A stretch of DNA of 15,248 nucleotides from DTU063 sp001512695 (GTDB lineage: Bacteria; Bacillota; Thermosediminibacteria; Thermosediminibacterales; Tepidanaerobacteraceae). The notes under the pieces were generated by a model. That model had not been told where the DNA came from and made no database searches. It was given only the letters and a program-made list of their open reading frames with translations. Each line of letters opens with the position of its first letter. Within the stretch, counting starts at the first letter, position 1. The translations under genes were made by a program, and so were the position numbers. The stretch is from the NCBI GenBank assembly GCA_049658265.1, contig JBASOM010000074.1, positions 1-15,248 on the forward strand, written 5' to 3'. Shown piece by piece: positions 7,349-13,891 of the stretch.

Positions 7349-7435
7349 GGAGGGGTGTCCGAGTGGTTTAAGGAGCTGGTCTTGAAAATCAGTGTCTCGA
7401 AAGAGCCGTGGGTTCGAATCCCACCCCCTCCGCCA
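7349..7435 (+). tRNA. tRNA-Ser(UGA)
   Basis: Class II tRNA with a long variable arm. Acceptor GGAGGGG pairs with CCCCTCC, the T arm is GTGGGTTCGAATCCCAC, the discriminator is G and the CCA (7433-7435) is encoded. The anticodon stem CTGGT/ATCAG encloses CTTGAAA, giving anticodon TGA, which reads UCA and other UCN codons. Confidence 0.95.
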
Positions 7436-7456
7436 TATAAATATTAGCTAAGACGT

Positions 7457-7551
7457 GGAGAGATGGCCGAGTAGGTCGAAGGCGGTCGCCTGCTAAGCGA
7501 TTATACGGACGAAAATCCGTATCGAGGGTTCGAATCCCTCTCTCTCCGCCA
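7457..7551 (+). tRNA. tRNA-Ser(GCU)
   Basis: Class II tRNA. Acceptor GGAGAGA pairs with TCTCTCC, with discriminator G and encoded CCA (7549-7551). The anticodon loop CTGCTAA within GTCGC/GCGAT gives GCT, reading AGC/AGU. The variable arm contains the hairpin ATACGGA / TCCGTAT. Confidence 0.95.
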
Positions 7552-7558
7552 TTTATAT

Positions 7559-7635
<77 letters not shown>

Positions 7636-7643
7636 TTTATTTT

Positions 7644-7719
7644 GCGCCCGTAGCTCAGCAGGACAGAGCAGCGGTTTCCTAAACCGCGTGCCGGGGGTTC
7701 GAGTCCTCCCGGGCGCACC
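7644..7719 (+). tRNA. tRNA-Arg(CCU)
   Basis: Acceptor GCGCCCG pairs with CGGGCGC, with discriminator A and encoded CCA (7717-7719). The anticodon stem GCGGT/ACCGC holds the loop TTCCTAA, giving anticodon CCT, which reads AGG. It lies 8 nt after tRNA-Arg(ACG). Confidence 0.95.
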
Positions 7720-7758
7720 ATGCTCATATAAAATTTAGATTAAGGCTGTAATTTAGAT

Positions 7759-8235
7759 ATGTCCACACCAAAAAACGAGAAGGATTTATTTTTTATGACT
7801 CTTGCCCTCCAAGAAGCTAAAAGGGCTGCGGAGATTGACGAAGTTCCCATTGGCGCTGTTGTCGTTAAAGATGATGAAGTAATATCAAAAGCTCACAATC
7901 TGAGGGAAACACTGCAGGATGCGACAGCTCATGCAGAACTTTTGGCCATAAAGGAGGCTTGTGAAGTCCTAGGCACATGGCGATTAATCGGATGCACTTT
8001 ATACGTTACCCTGGAACCATGTCCCATGTGCGCCGGTGCTATCATCCTTTCAAGGGTGGATAAACTAGTTTTTGGCGCAAAAGACCCCAAAGGGGGCGCA
8101 TGCGGAAGCGTAGTAAATCTTACCGCCGATGATAGGTTTAACCACCGCCCGGAAGTTGTAGAGGGCGTGATGGCAAAAGAGTGTGGAGAGATACTGAAAG
8201 CTTTTTTTCAGGGCAAGCGAAAAAGACAACGATAA
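7759..8235 (+). CDS. tadA: tRNA adenosine(34) deaminase TadA
   Basis: Converts A34 to inosine in tRNA-Arg(ACG) in the cytoplasm; 158 aa, the usual size. The cytidine/deoxycytidylate deaminase fold is complete. The zinc and catalytic site is H58-A59-E60 with PCPMC (C88 and C91), and the signature EVPIGAVVV precedes it. FGAKDPKGGACGS and NLTADDRFNHRPEVVEGV are typical of Firmicute TadA. The ATG at 7759 has only a weak upstream site (AAGG), so translation may be modest. An internal ATG at codon 13 has AGAAGGA upstream but would cut helix 1. It lies between tRNA genes with no terminator on either side, probably on the same transcript. In Bacillus the gene (yaaJ) also lies just before the SRP RNA and dnaX. 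Confidence 0.96.
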   Translation: MSTPKNEKDLFFMTLALQEAKRAAEIDEVPIGAVVVKDDEVISKAHNLRETLQDATAHAELLAIKEACEVLGTWRLIGCTLYVTLEPCPMCAGAIILSRVDKLVFGAKDPKGGACGSVVNLTADDRFNHRPEVVEGVMAKECGEILKAFFQGKRKRQR

Positions 8236-8272
8236 ATTCATAGAAACCAAATCGCTATCTAAAATCCTGCGT

Positions 8273-8363
8273 GGAGAGATGGCCGAGAGGTTGAAGGCGC
8301 TCGCCTCGAAAGCGAGTGGGCGGCAACCCCGTCCCGTGAGTTCGAATCTCACTCTCTCCGCCA
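8273..8363 (+). tRNA. tRNA-Ser(CGA)
   Basis: Class II tRNA. Acceptor GGAGAGA pairs with TCTCTCC, with discriminator G and encoded CCA (8361-8363). The anticodon stem CTCGC/GCGAG holds CTCGAAA, giving anticodon CGA, which reads UCG. The long variable arm is GC-rich. It begins 37 nt after the tadA stop. Confidence 0.95.
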
Positions 8364-8435
8364 TAAGATATTAATAAGCGCTTGTCATATTTAATAAGTC
8401 AATGTGACATTTTATATATCCTATGATTTTAGCGT

Positions 8436-8530
8436 GGAGAGATGGCTGAGCTGGTCGAAGGCGCGCGACTGGAAATCGCGTAACCGTGTTAAAACGCGGT
8501 TCGAGGGTTCGAATCCCTCTCTCTCCGCCA
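8436..8530 (+). tRNA. tRNA-Ser(GGA)
   Basis: Class II tRNA. Acceptor GGAGAGA pairs with TCTCTCC, with discriminator G and encoded CCA (8528-8530). The anticodon stem CGCGA/TCGCG holds CTGGAAA, giving anticodon GGA, which reads UCC/UCU. Its acceptor and T-arm sequence is identical to that of tRNA-Ser(GCU) upstream. Confidence 0.95.
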
Positions 8531-8563
8531 TTTCATTTAGAGAATAAATTATATTTTATATTC

Positions 8564-8592
8564 AAAAAGACCACTAAGAAGTGGTCTTTTTT
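8564..8592 (+). terminator. Rho-independent terminator of the tRNA/tadA block
   Basis: AAAAAGACCACT (8564-8575) pairs perfectly with AGTGGTCTTTTT (8580-8591) around an AAGA loop, and a run of six Ts ends at 8592. The arms are symmetrical, so it could also act on minus-strand transcripts coming from the ligase gene. Confidence 0.88.
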
Positions 8593-9039
8593 GTTTCTTC
8601 TGTCAATATTAATCACAACAATGGGAAGGACATCTAGGAGCATTGCCCAAGTTGCACAAGATTTTCAAGGTTCCCGAAATACACTTCTATAGGCAGTAAA
8701 AGGGTTGAGAACCTTGATAAGTTGCCTCAATTATTCAACATTAATCGTCCTACACACAAAAAATAGTAAGGTGCTATATTATGAGGGATTTTGTAAGAAA
8801 TAACCTGATTCGAATTGAAACTTCAAGAAATGATGTGAAAACAATTTTATGTAATTACGAACTGATTGACTTTAGACACAATGAAAGTATTATGTGAAAG
8901 TCAGAGAGATGTTATTAGACAGGAAGATTTAGGTCGCCGCATCTACTGCGTACGTGAGGATGATATGCTTTTTTACTAATCAGTTTTTTTGCAGAGATAG
9001 CCAATATTTAAATAGGCTACTCTGCTTTAATTATCTGGG
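8593..9039. other. Intergenic stretch of about 450 bp, possibly a decayed mobile-element remnant
   Basis: No convincing full gene is present. Bases 8622-8691 encode MGRTSRSIAQVAQDFQGSRN before a stop, which weakly recalls a transposase helix-turn-helix. In another frame 8703-8765 reads VENLDKLPQLFNIN, reminiscent of the segment before the first catalytic Asp in some transposases. Both are short and broken, so this is only a hint. A 38-codon frame at 8781-8897 has AAGGTG 7 nt before its ATG but no recognisable product. A hairpin GCAGAGATAGCC (8991-9002) / GGCTACTCTGC (9015-9025), with one bulged A, lies just past the ligase gene. Neither strand gives a canonical U-run after it, so it is at best an imperfect terminator. 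Confidence 0.35.
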
Positions 9040-10050
9040 TTATACTATCTCCGGCTCATCGAAATCAATGCTGTTTTCGTATCTTTTTATTGCTTCACCT
9101 AGGAGCCTCAGAATTAGGTCTTCATAAGACATGCCAGCTACCTCTGCCATCAAGGGGAAATCGCTGTAGCCCCGCTGAAGTCCTGGAAGGCTATTGATTT
9201 CCAGCACATAGGGCTTATTGTCTTTCACCCTAATATCTACCCTAGCAAAGTCCCTACATCTCAAAGCATCAAAGGCCATAATAGCAGCTTTTTCCAACAT
9301 ATCTTTCTGTTCTTCAGTCAATTTGGCAGGACAAAGGATTTGCTTTTGTCCCCCTTGGCCATGTTTAGATTCGAAGGTGTTAAACTTGTCAAATTCTGCA
9401 GTGACCTTATCAAAGTCAATTTCTACAATGGGCAATACCGTTTTGTCATTGCCATTGCCGATTATACCTACGGTATATTCCCTGCCATCAATATATTCTT
9501 CGACTATTGCCGGGGGCTGATAGTGCTTTAATAACCTTTCAACTCTTTTGTACAGGTCTTTGTCCGTGTTAACCAAATTGTCTTTGTGGATACCAAAACC
9601 GGAACCTTCACAGGCTGGTTTTACTATTGCCGGAAATTTCAAATTGGGATCTAAGTCTTCTTTGCCCGTGTAAAATTCCTGAAAATATGGTGTGGGCACA
9701 TTGTGAAACTTAAAGATTTTTTTTGCAAATGCCTTATTTAGTGCTAAAGCATGGGCCAGCACACCGGAACCTACATAAGGTATTCCTAGCATTTCCAACA
9801 AGGCAGGTACTTGAGACTGTCTGCTCTCACCCTTGATCCCTGTGCTTAGATTAAATACGAAATTGACTTTGCTTTTTAAAAGGTTGTCAATTAAATTTTT
9901 GTCGGCGACAATCCTTTTGACTTTGTACTTCTTGGAGAGAATTTCCTCAATCTCATTTGCAGTTATTCTTCTCTGCTCTTCCGCTTTAATATCCTCGATA
10001 CTGTGCATATTTGAGCCAATTTTACTTACAATTAAACCGATCGTATATAT
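9040..10050 (-). CDS. D-alanine--D-alanine ligase-like ATP-grasp protein, probable ATA start
   Basis: ATP-grasp ligase of the Ddl family, 336 aa from 10050 or 322 aa from the first ATG (10008). Visible are the central FPAIVKPACEGSGFGIHKD ATP loop, VEEYIDGREYTVGI, and the metal/ATP end ARVDIR with VLEINSLPGL (the conserved E-x-N). The N domain has VFNLSTGIKGE and GIPYVGSG, but the Ddl Gly-rich SSE motif is not evident, so the substrate may differ from D-Ala. Between 10008 and 10050 the frame encodes IYTIGLIVSKIGSN, which fits the first beta strand of the fold. AAAGGAGGGG (complement of 10056-10065) sits 7 nt before an ATA codon and no ATG, GTG or TTG lies between the upstream stop and that point. 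The ATG at 10008 has no ribosome site. It is a lone minus-strand gene inside a conserved plus-strand block. Confidence 0.82.
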   Translation of the reverse strand: MYTIGLIVSKIGSNMHSIEDIKAEEQRRITANEIEEILSKKYKVKRIVADKNLIDNLLKSKVNFVFNLSTGIKGESRQSQVPALLEMLGIPYVGSGVLAHALALNKAFAKKIFKFHNVPTPYFQEFYTGKEDLDPNLKFPAIVKPACEGSGFGIHKDNLVNTDKDLYKRVERLLKHYQPPAIVEEYIDGREYTVGIIGNGNDKTVLPIVEIDFDKVTAEFDKFNTFESKHGQGGQKQILCPAKLTEEQKDMLEKAAIMAFDALRCRDFARVDIRVKDNKPYVLEINSLPGLQRGYSDFPLMAEVAGMSYEDLILRLLGEAIKRYENSIDFDEPEIV

Positions 10051-10307
10051 ATGAACCCCTCCTTTGTAATTTTTTAATATTTATCACATGAAAATGTATT
10101 TTTATACAGATCAGCTTTTGAGTAAACGGTAAAAAGACTTATCCAAACAAATTAGAAAAGCCTATATATTAATAATATCATTTATTTGAGAACCTGTAAA
10201 GTTACACCCCTGGCCGATTGGAAAAAATTGTAACAGGCAAAAGAAAAAATAACCATAATATTTTTGTGCAGTCCAAAACTTACACGCCTTACATAATAAT
10301 TTGCAGC
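10051..10307. other. Intergenic region between the divergent ligase gene and SRP RNA
   Basis: AT-rich and non-coding. It holds the ligase ribosome site (10056-10065, minus strand) and a loose inverted pair GTTACA (10201-10206) / TGTAAC (10229-10234). I could not fix a convincing minus-strand promoter for the ligase; a TATAAA with no good -35 lies about 45 nt upstream of its start. Nothing else is recognisable. Confidence 0.5.
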
Positions 10308-10336
10308 TTGATTTAAGGTATCAAATATAGTAAAAT
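10308..10336 (+). promoter_or_regulatory. Promoter of the SRP RNA gene
   Basis: -35 TTGATT (10308-10313), 17-nt spacer, -10 TAAAAT (10331-10336). Transcription would start near 10343, about 26 nt before the mature 5' end. This agrees with the known processing of the Bacillus scRNA from a longer precursor. Confidence 0.65.
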
Positions 10337-10368
10337 ACTATAGAACATCGCAATTGAGTTAGCAAATT

Positions 10369-10637
10369 TGCCGTGCTAGATGGGGAGGTAGCGGTGCCCT
10401 GTACCCACAATCCGCTACAGTGGGATCGAATTCCCTCTAGAGGTCTTTTCCCTGTGGGGTCTGGCTTTGACAAGTGGTGACGATGGCCGGGTCCTGCGCA
10501 ATGGAACCTTTCGAACCCCGTCAGGTCCGGGAGGAAGCAGCGGTAAGGAAGCCCTTCCATGTGCCGCGGGGCAGCCTGGTCGGAGCTAACTGTCATTGTA
10601 ACGCTCGGAGGGATAGATCGACGGAGGGTGCACGGCA
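10369..10637 (+). ncRNA. ffs: Signal recognition particle RNA, large Bacillus type
   Basis: RNA core of the signal recognition particle, which binds Ffh and targets membrane and secreted proteins. The ends pair as GCCGTGC (10370-10376) with GCACGGC (10630-10636). The 5' part GGGGAGGTAGCGGTGCCCTG is the Alu domain, matching the B. subtilis scRNA closely. The S domain has GTCAGGTCCGGGAGGAAGCA with a GGGA loop (GNRA type, in place of the common GGAA), the asymmetric loop partner TGTGCCGCGGGGCAGCCTGG, and GGGTCCTGCGCAA. The length of about 269 nt matches the 271-nt Bacillus RNA rather than the short E. coli 4.5S form. It lies between its own promoter and terminator, directly upstream of dnaX as in Bacillus. 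Confidence 0.96.
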
Positions 10638-10646
10638 TAAAGTTTT

Positions 10647-10672
10647 AGCCGCCGACAGTATCGGCGGCTTTT
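10647..10672 (+). terminator. Terminator of the SRP RNA
   Basis: AGCCGCCGA (10647-10655) pairs with TCGGCGGCT (10661-10669) around CAGTA, flanked by TTTT on both sides. The stem is GC-rich. The T tract is only four long, so some read-through into dnaX is likely. Confidence 0.8.
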
Positions 10673-10713
10673 AAAATATCAAGTTTGATTTTACATACTC
10701 GGGAGAGATTTTC

Positions 10714-12453
10714 ATGTCTTATGTGGCCCTTTATAGAAAGTACCGCCCCCAAACTTTTGATGACATCGTAGGTCAAAGTGCCGTTGTGACCACATTGAAA
10801 AATCAACTGTCCAGCGGCAAAATCGGCCACGCCTACCTGTTTTGCGGTATGAGGGGAACGGGCAAGACCAGCACCGCTAGGGTTTTTGCCAAGGCCCTCA
10901 ATTGTGAAAAGGGGCCTACTCCAAACCCCTGTAACGTATGCGCATCGTGCAGAGCAATCAATAGCGGCAGTATGATGGATGTTATTGAAATGGATGCCGC
11001 ATCGAACAGGGGTATCGATGATATTCGAGACCTCAGGGAAAAGGTAAATTTCGCGCCATCGGTGGGTAGGTACAAAATTTATATCATAGATGAAGTCCAT
11101 ATGCTCACAACGGAAGCATTTAATGCCCTTTTGAAGACCCTTGAAGAACCTCCCCGATATGTGGTTTTCATTCTGGCAACTACCGAACCCAACAAACTAC
11201 CTCAGACTATTCTATCTAGATGTATGAGATTTGACTTTACGCGAATAAGCACAACCGAAATAGTCGAAAGGTTGAGAAAGGTAGTAAGGGACTTGGGCAT
11301 TGAAGCTGAGGATAGGGCATTGGTTGAAATAGCCCGAAGCTCCCAAGGGTCGGTCAGGGATGCCTTAAGCCTCCTTGATAAGGCAGTAGCATACGGTGAG
11401 GCAAGATTAGAGCACCAGGATATTTTGACATTGCTTGGGGCCGTAAATCAGGAAGTATATTACGATATTTCTAAGGTCGTATTGCAAGGTAAAAGCGGCG
11501 TACTGCTGGAGATACTAGACCGGCTTGCTAAGCAGGGCAAGGATTTGTTTAGGTTTTTAGAAGATTTGTTGGAACACTTCAGGAATTTGCTGATGGTCAG
11601 TATCGATGCGGACAGAAAGCTTATCGATGTTATAGATGAAGATTATCGCGAGCTTAAAAAGATTGCGCAAGGATACACCAAGGAAAAGCTGCTGTCCATC
11701 TTGGGTATCTTGAAAGATGCTGCAAATGATGCAAAATGGTCCACGCAGCCTCGGATAATAATCGAAGCAGCCTTAGTTAAACTTACACTATTGGAATTGT
11801 GGGAAGAGCAGGAAGGTTACATTTCCAGAATACAGCAGCTGGAAGAGCAGCTTGCAGCTATGCAAAGGCTGCTTGAGAACATAAAGGCACCGGTTTTGCA
11901 ATCAGCGATTCAAGATCTTGACCTGGAACCGGAAAGGGATACAGTAAAAAATCATGCCGCACCGCTAGAATCTATCCGAAACATGGATATAATTAATAGT
12001 AAAGAGCAAACAGAAAAACCAGCCGAATCCGAAAAAAGCAAAAAACAGGCGGCAAAATCAGATGATGCTGACATAATCAGTCGACTGCAAAAAGAATGGC
12101 CTAAGGTCCTTGAACATTTGGGCGATAAAGGTAAGATGAAACTTCTGTCAACACTCGAGGCAGGGAAAATGGTTCCGGCCAAAGTAGAGCAGGGCAAATT
12201 GTTTTTGCTAAACAGGGGCGAATCCTTCTTCGAAGAAATAATATTATCGGATAAAAAGATTATAGAAGAGACTATAAAACAGGTATCGAATGTGGACATA
12301 ATCATTAAGGGATTTGTCGGTGAGGAAAGCATTTCGCAGGATGAGGAAAGAGACCTGCAAAATGAAGAAGGCAGAGAATTGTCCGATGAGGAATACCGTC
12401 AAAAAGTCATAGAGTTTTTTGGCAAAGAAAATGTCACGTTTACAGATAATTAA
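10714..12453 (+). CDS. dnaX: DNA polymerase III subunit gamma/tau
   Basis: Clamp-loader ATPase of the replisome, 579 aa. Domain I has GHAYLFCGMRGTGKTSTAR (Walker A GMRGTGKT, 45-52), the zinc site C64, C73, C76, C79, and Walker B IYIIDEVHML with D126-E127. Sensor 1 ATTEPNKLPQTILSRC (155-170) contains the SRC arginine finger. GSVRDALSLLDKA (sensor 2) and the helical collar follow to about residue 370. A coiled-coil segment (about 366-392) leads to a Lys/Glu-rich linker, and a folded C-terminal tau-type domain ends the protein. GGGAGAG lies 6 nt before the ATG. The linker carries two A6 runs near 12031-12045, but neither is in phase for the known A-AAA-AAG frameshift, so only the full-length product is predicted. 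Followed by ebfC 18 nt later. Confidence 0.97.
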   Translation: MSYVALYRKYRPQTFDDIVGQSAVVTTLKNQLSSGKIGHAYLFCGMRGTGKTSTARVFAKALNCEKGPTPNPCNVCASCRAINSGSMMDVIEMDAASNRGIDDIRDLREKVNFAPSVGRYKIYIIDEVHMLTTEAFNALLKTLEEPPRYVVFILATTEPNKLPQTILSRCMRFDFTRISTTEIVERLRKVVRDLGIEAEDRALVEIARSSQGSVRDALSLLDKAVAYGEARLEHQDILTLLGAVNQEVYYDISKVVLQGKSGVLLEILDRLAKQGKDLFRFLEDLLEHFRNLLMVSIDADRKLIDVIDEDYRELKKIAQGYTKEKLLSILGILKDAANDAKWSTQPRIIIEAALVKLTLLELWEEQEGYISRIQQLEEQLAAMQRLLENIKAPVLQSAIQDLDLEPERDTVKNHAAPLESIRNMDIINSKEQTEKPAESEKSKKQAAKSDDADIISRLQKEWPKVLEHLGDKGKMKLLSTLEAGKMVPAKVEQGKLFLLNRGESFFEEIILSDKKIIEETIKQVSNVDIIIKGFVGEESISQDEERDLQNEEGRELSDEEYRQKVIEFFGKENVTFTDN

Positions 12454-12471
12454 TATGAGGAGGCGGAAAAA

Positions 12472-12792
12472 TTGAGAAACATGGGAAATATGAATAAACT
12501 GATGAAACAGGTCCAAAAAATGCAAAAGGACATGATGAAGCTTCAGGAAGAATTACAGGAAAAGACGGTGGAAGCTACTGCCGGTGGCGGAGTTGTCAAA
12601 GTAATAGCAAGCGGGAAAAAGCAGCTTGTGGGCATTGAAATAGACCCGGAAGTAATAGACCCCGAAGATGTTGAAATGCTGCAGGATTTAATATTGGCAG
12701 CTGCTAATGAAGCACTGCAGAAAGCTGAAGAGATGGTGACCGAGGAAATGGGTAAACTCACAGGCGGACTCAATATGCCGGGCCTTTTTTAG
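12472..12792 (+). CDS. ebfC: YbaB/EbfC family nucleoid-associated protein
   Basis: Small dimeric DNA-binding protein of 106 aa, almost always found between dnaX and recR. The N-terminal amphipathic helix MNKLMKQVQKMQKDMMKLQE is followed by the EATAGGGVVKV sheet, GIEIDPEVIDPEDVEML, and a C-terminal helix ending MPGLF. The start is TTG at 12472: AGGAGG (12458-12463) lies 8 nt upstream, whereas the ATG three codons on is 17 nt away. Relatives bind and bend DNA; a role in recombination with RecR is suggested for the family but unsettled. It lies 14 nt before recR. Confidence 0.95.
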   Translation: MRNMGNMNKLMKQVQKMQKDMMKLQEELQEKTVEATAGGGVVKVIASGKKQLVGIEIDPEVIDPEDVEMLQDLILAAANEALQKAEEMVTEEMGKLTGGLNMPGLF

Positions 12793-12806
12793 GTAGCTGA
12801 GTCTTT

Positions 12807-13403
12807 ATGTCTTATTATGCACAACCACTGGCTCGCCTTATTGATGAACTCTCCCGATTGCCGGGAATAGGTCCAAAAACCGCACAGCGATTGGCCTTTT
12901 ATATATTAAAAATGCCTGATGAACGTGTAGCGAGTCTGTCTGAAGCCATTTTGCAGGCAAAAGAGTCAATAAAGTATTGTTCCATCTGTGGGAATTTTAC
13001 CGAGGATGATCCCTGCAGCATTTGCCAGGCTTCCTATCGGGACAAGAATGTGATTATGGTTGTGGAAGACCCAAAGGATGTCGTAGCTATAGAAAAGACT
13101 CGGGATTATAAAGGGCTTTACCACGTCCTTCATGGAGCCATATCTCCCCTGGAAGGGATAGGACCTGACGATATTAAGATAAAGGAACTGCTGGCAAGAA
13201 TAACACCGGAAGTAAAAGAAATAATTCTTGCAACAAATCCAAATGTGGAAGGTGAGGCAACTGCCATGTACCTGGCCAAGTTGCTAAAACCCTTGGACGT
13301 AAAGGTTACCCGCATAGCCCACGGTATTCCCATGGGCGGCGACTTAGAATATGCCGATGAAGTGACACTTACCAAAGCCCTCGAAGGCCGCCGGGAGATG
13401 TAG
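12807..13403 (+). CDS. recR: Recombination mediator RecR
   Basis: Recombinational repair protein that works with RecO/RecF to load RecA on gapped DNA; 198 aa, the standard length. Features in order are the helix-hairpin-helix LPGIGPKTAQRLAFYIL (18-34), a C4 zinc finger (C58, C61, C70, C73), and a Toprim domain from NVIMVVEDPKD (E87, D88) through ILATNPNVEGEATAMYLA. The C-terminal Walker-B-like region is RIAHGIPMGGDLEYADE. The start ATG has a weak ribosome site, so translation may depend on coupling with ebfC. It is the last gene of the conserved dnaX-ebfC-recR operon. The bofA/sigK-side genes often found next in Bacillus are absent, and AT-rich accessory DNA begins instead. Confidence 0.97.
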   Translation: MSYYAQPLARLIDELSRLPGIGPKTAQRLAFYILKMPDERVASLSEAILQAKESIKYCSICGNFTEDDPCSICQASYRDKNVIMVVEDPKDVVAIEKTRDYKGLYHVLHGAISPLEGIGPDDIKIKELLARITPEVKEIILATNPNVEGEATAMYLAKLLKPLDVKVTRIAHGIPMGGDLEYADEVTLTKALEGRREM

Positions 13404-13465
13404 GGCAAAACAAACTACTGTCTCCATCAAATAAAGTCCTATCATTTTGCAAATTCATTTTAGAA

Positions 13466-13714
13466 TGCAAATAAAGTTGTTGTAGGAAACATGGTTTATT
13501 AGGGATAAGAAAAACCTTATAGACCATGTTTTTTGTTTAGAAATTTTAAGATAGAAAGGAACAAGGAACAAGGGATAAGGTTAAAAGACAGATAAATCAA
13601 TGGATGAGAGATTAAAGGGAAAAGAAAATGGACAGGAGAAATGGACACAATTCTCCTTAAACCTTCTCCCTTAACCCTCTATAAATCCTCAATTTTGCAA
13701 CTACTTTATTTTCA
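13466..13714. repeat. Imperfect terminal inverted repeats, possible small non-coding (MITE-like) element
   Basis: The left end TGCAAATAAAGTTGTTGTA (13466-13484) and the right end 13696-13714 are inverted copies matching at 16 of 19 positions. Inside are a second inverted pair, 13570-13585 with 13657-13672 (14 of 16), and a perfect AGGAGAA / TTCTCCT hairpin (13634-13640 / 13651-13657). The nested symmetry suggests a foldable element of about 250 bp. No target-site duplication is evident, and part of it also works as the recR terminator. Confidence 0.4.
13487..13534 (+). terminator. Terminator of the dnaX-ebfC-recR operon
   Basis: AAACATGGT (13487-13495) pairs with ACCATGTTT (13523-13531), with an inner ATAAG / CTTAT stem around AAAAAC, followed by six Ts to 13534. 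It lies about 85 nt after the recR stop. Confidence 0.7.
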
Positions 13715-13751
13715 TTTTTTACATCAAAAAATCAAAAATGCAACTACTTTA
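13696..13751 (+). repeat. 13-nt direct repeat TGCAACTACTTTA
   Basis: Two exact copies, 13696-13708 and 13739-13751, start 43 nt apart. The first is also the right arm of the inverted pair described above, so the second copy may be a duplicated element end. Confidence 0.7.
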
Positions 13752-13891
13752 ATGAGTCAGGTTCAATAAATCCATATATTCATCTTTATTAAAGCCATTT
13801 AGAACGTGTTGCATAATATATTGTTTTATTGAAAAATAAATTAGTATGTCGTAAAATGGAAATAACAGTATTTGGACAAAGGATGATATCT

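Larger units (their letters stand above)
13404..13828. other. Repeat-rich AT spacer after recR (about 425 bp, no gene)
   Basis: No coding frame is supported. The stretch holds a terminator (13487-13534), an element with imperfect inverted ends (13466-13714), a 13-nt direct repeat, and purine-rich runs such as GGAACAAGGAACAAGGG (13564-13574 area). Related short forms of GCAAATAAAGT occur near 13428, 13467 and, inverted, 13696. The composition changes clearly from the balanced recR coding DNA to AT-rich DNA here, marking a junction between core and accessory sequence. Confidence 0.6.

Noticed and set aside
8065..8364. 99-codon minus-strand frame starting in tRNA-Ser(CGA)
   Set aside because: It is antisense to tadA and a tRNA gene, and the start RVRFELT is again a tRNA-derived artefact.
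8486..8692. 68-codon plus-strand frame beginning inside tRNA-Ser(GGA)
   Set aside because: It starts in the tRNA and runs through the terminator hairpin. Only its last part is mentioned, as a possible remnant.
10321..10674. Frames on both strands over the SRP RNA
   Set aside because: The sequence is explained fully by the structured RNA; the frames have no ribosome sites and no protein-like composition.
12020..12050. A-rich runs in dnaX as a programmed frameshift site giving a gamma form
   Set aside because: Codons read GAA AAA AGC AAA AAA CAG, so no A-AAA-AAG type heptamer is in the right phase. Six As is also short compared with the long A tract used for slippage in Thermus dnaX.
13404..13828. 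CRISPR array in the repeat-rich spacer
   Set aside because: Repeats are too short, unequal in spacing and in mixed orientations, with no regular repeat-spacer pattern.
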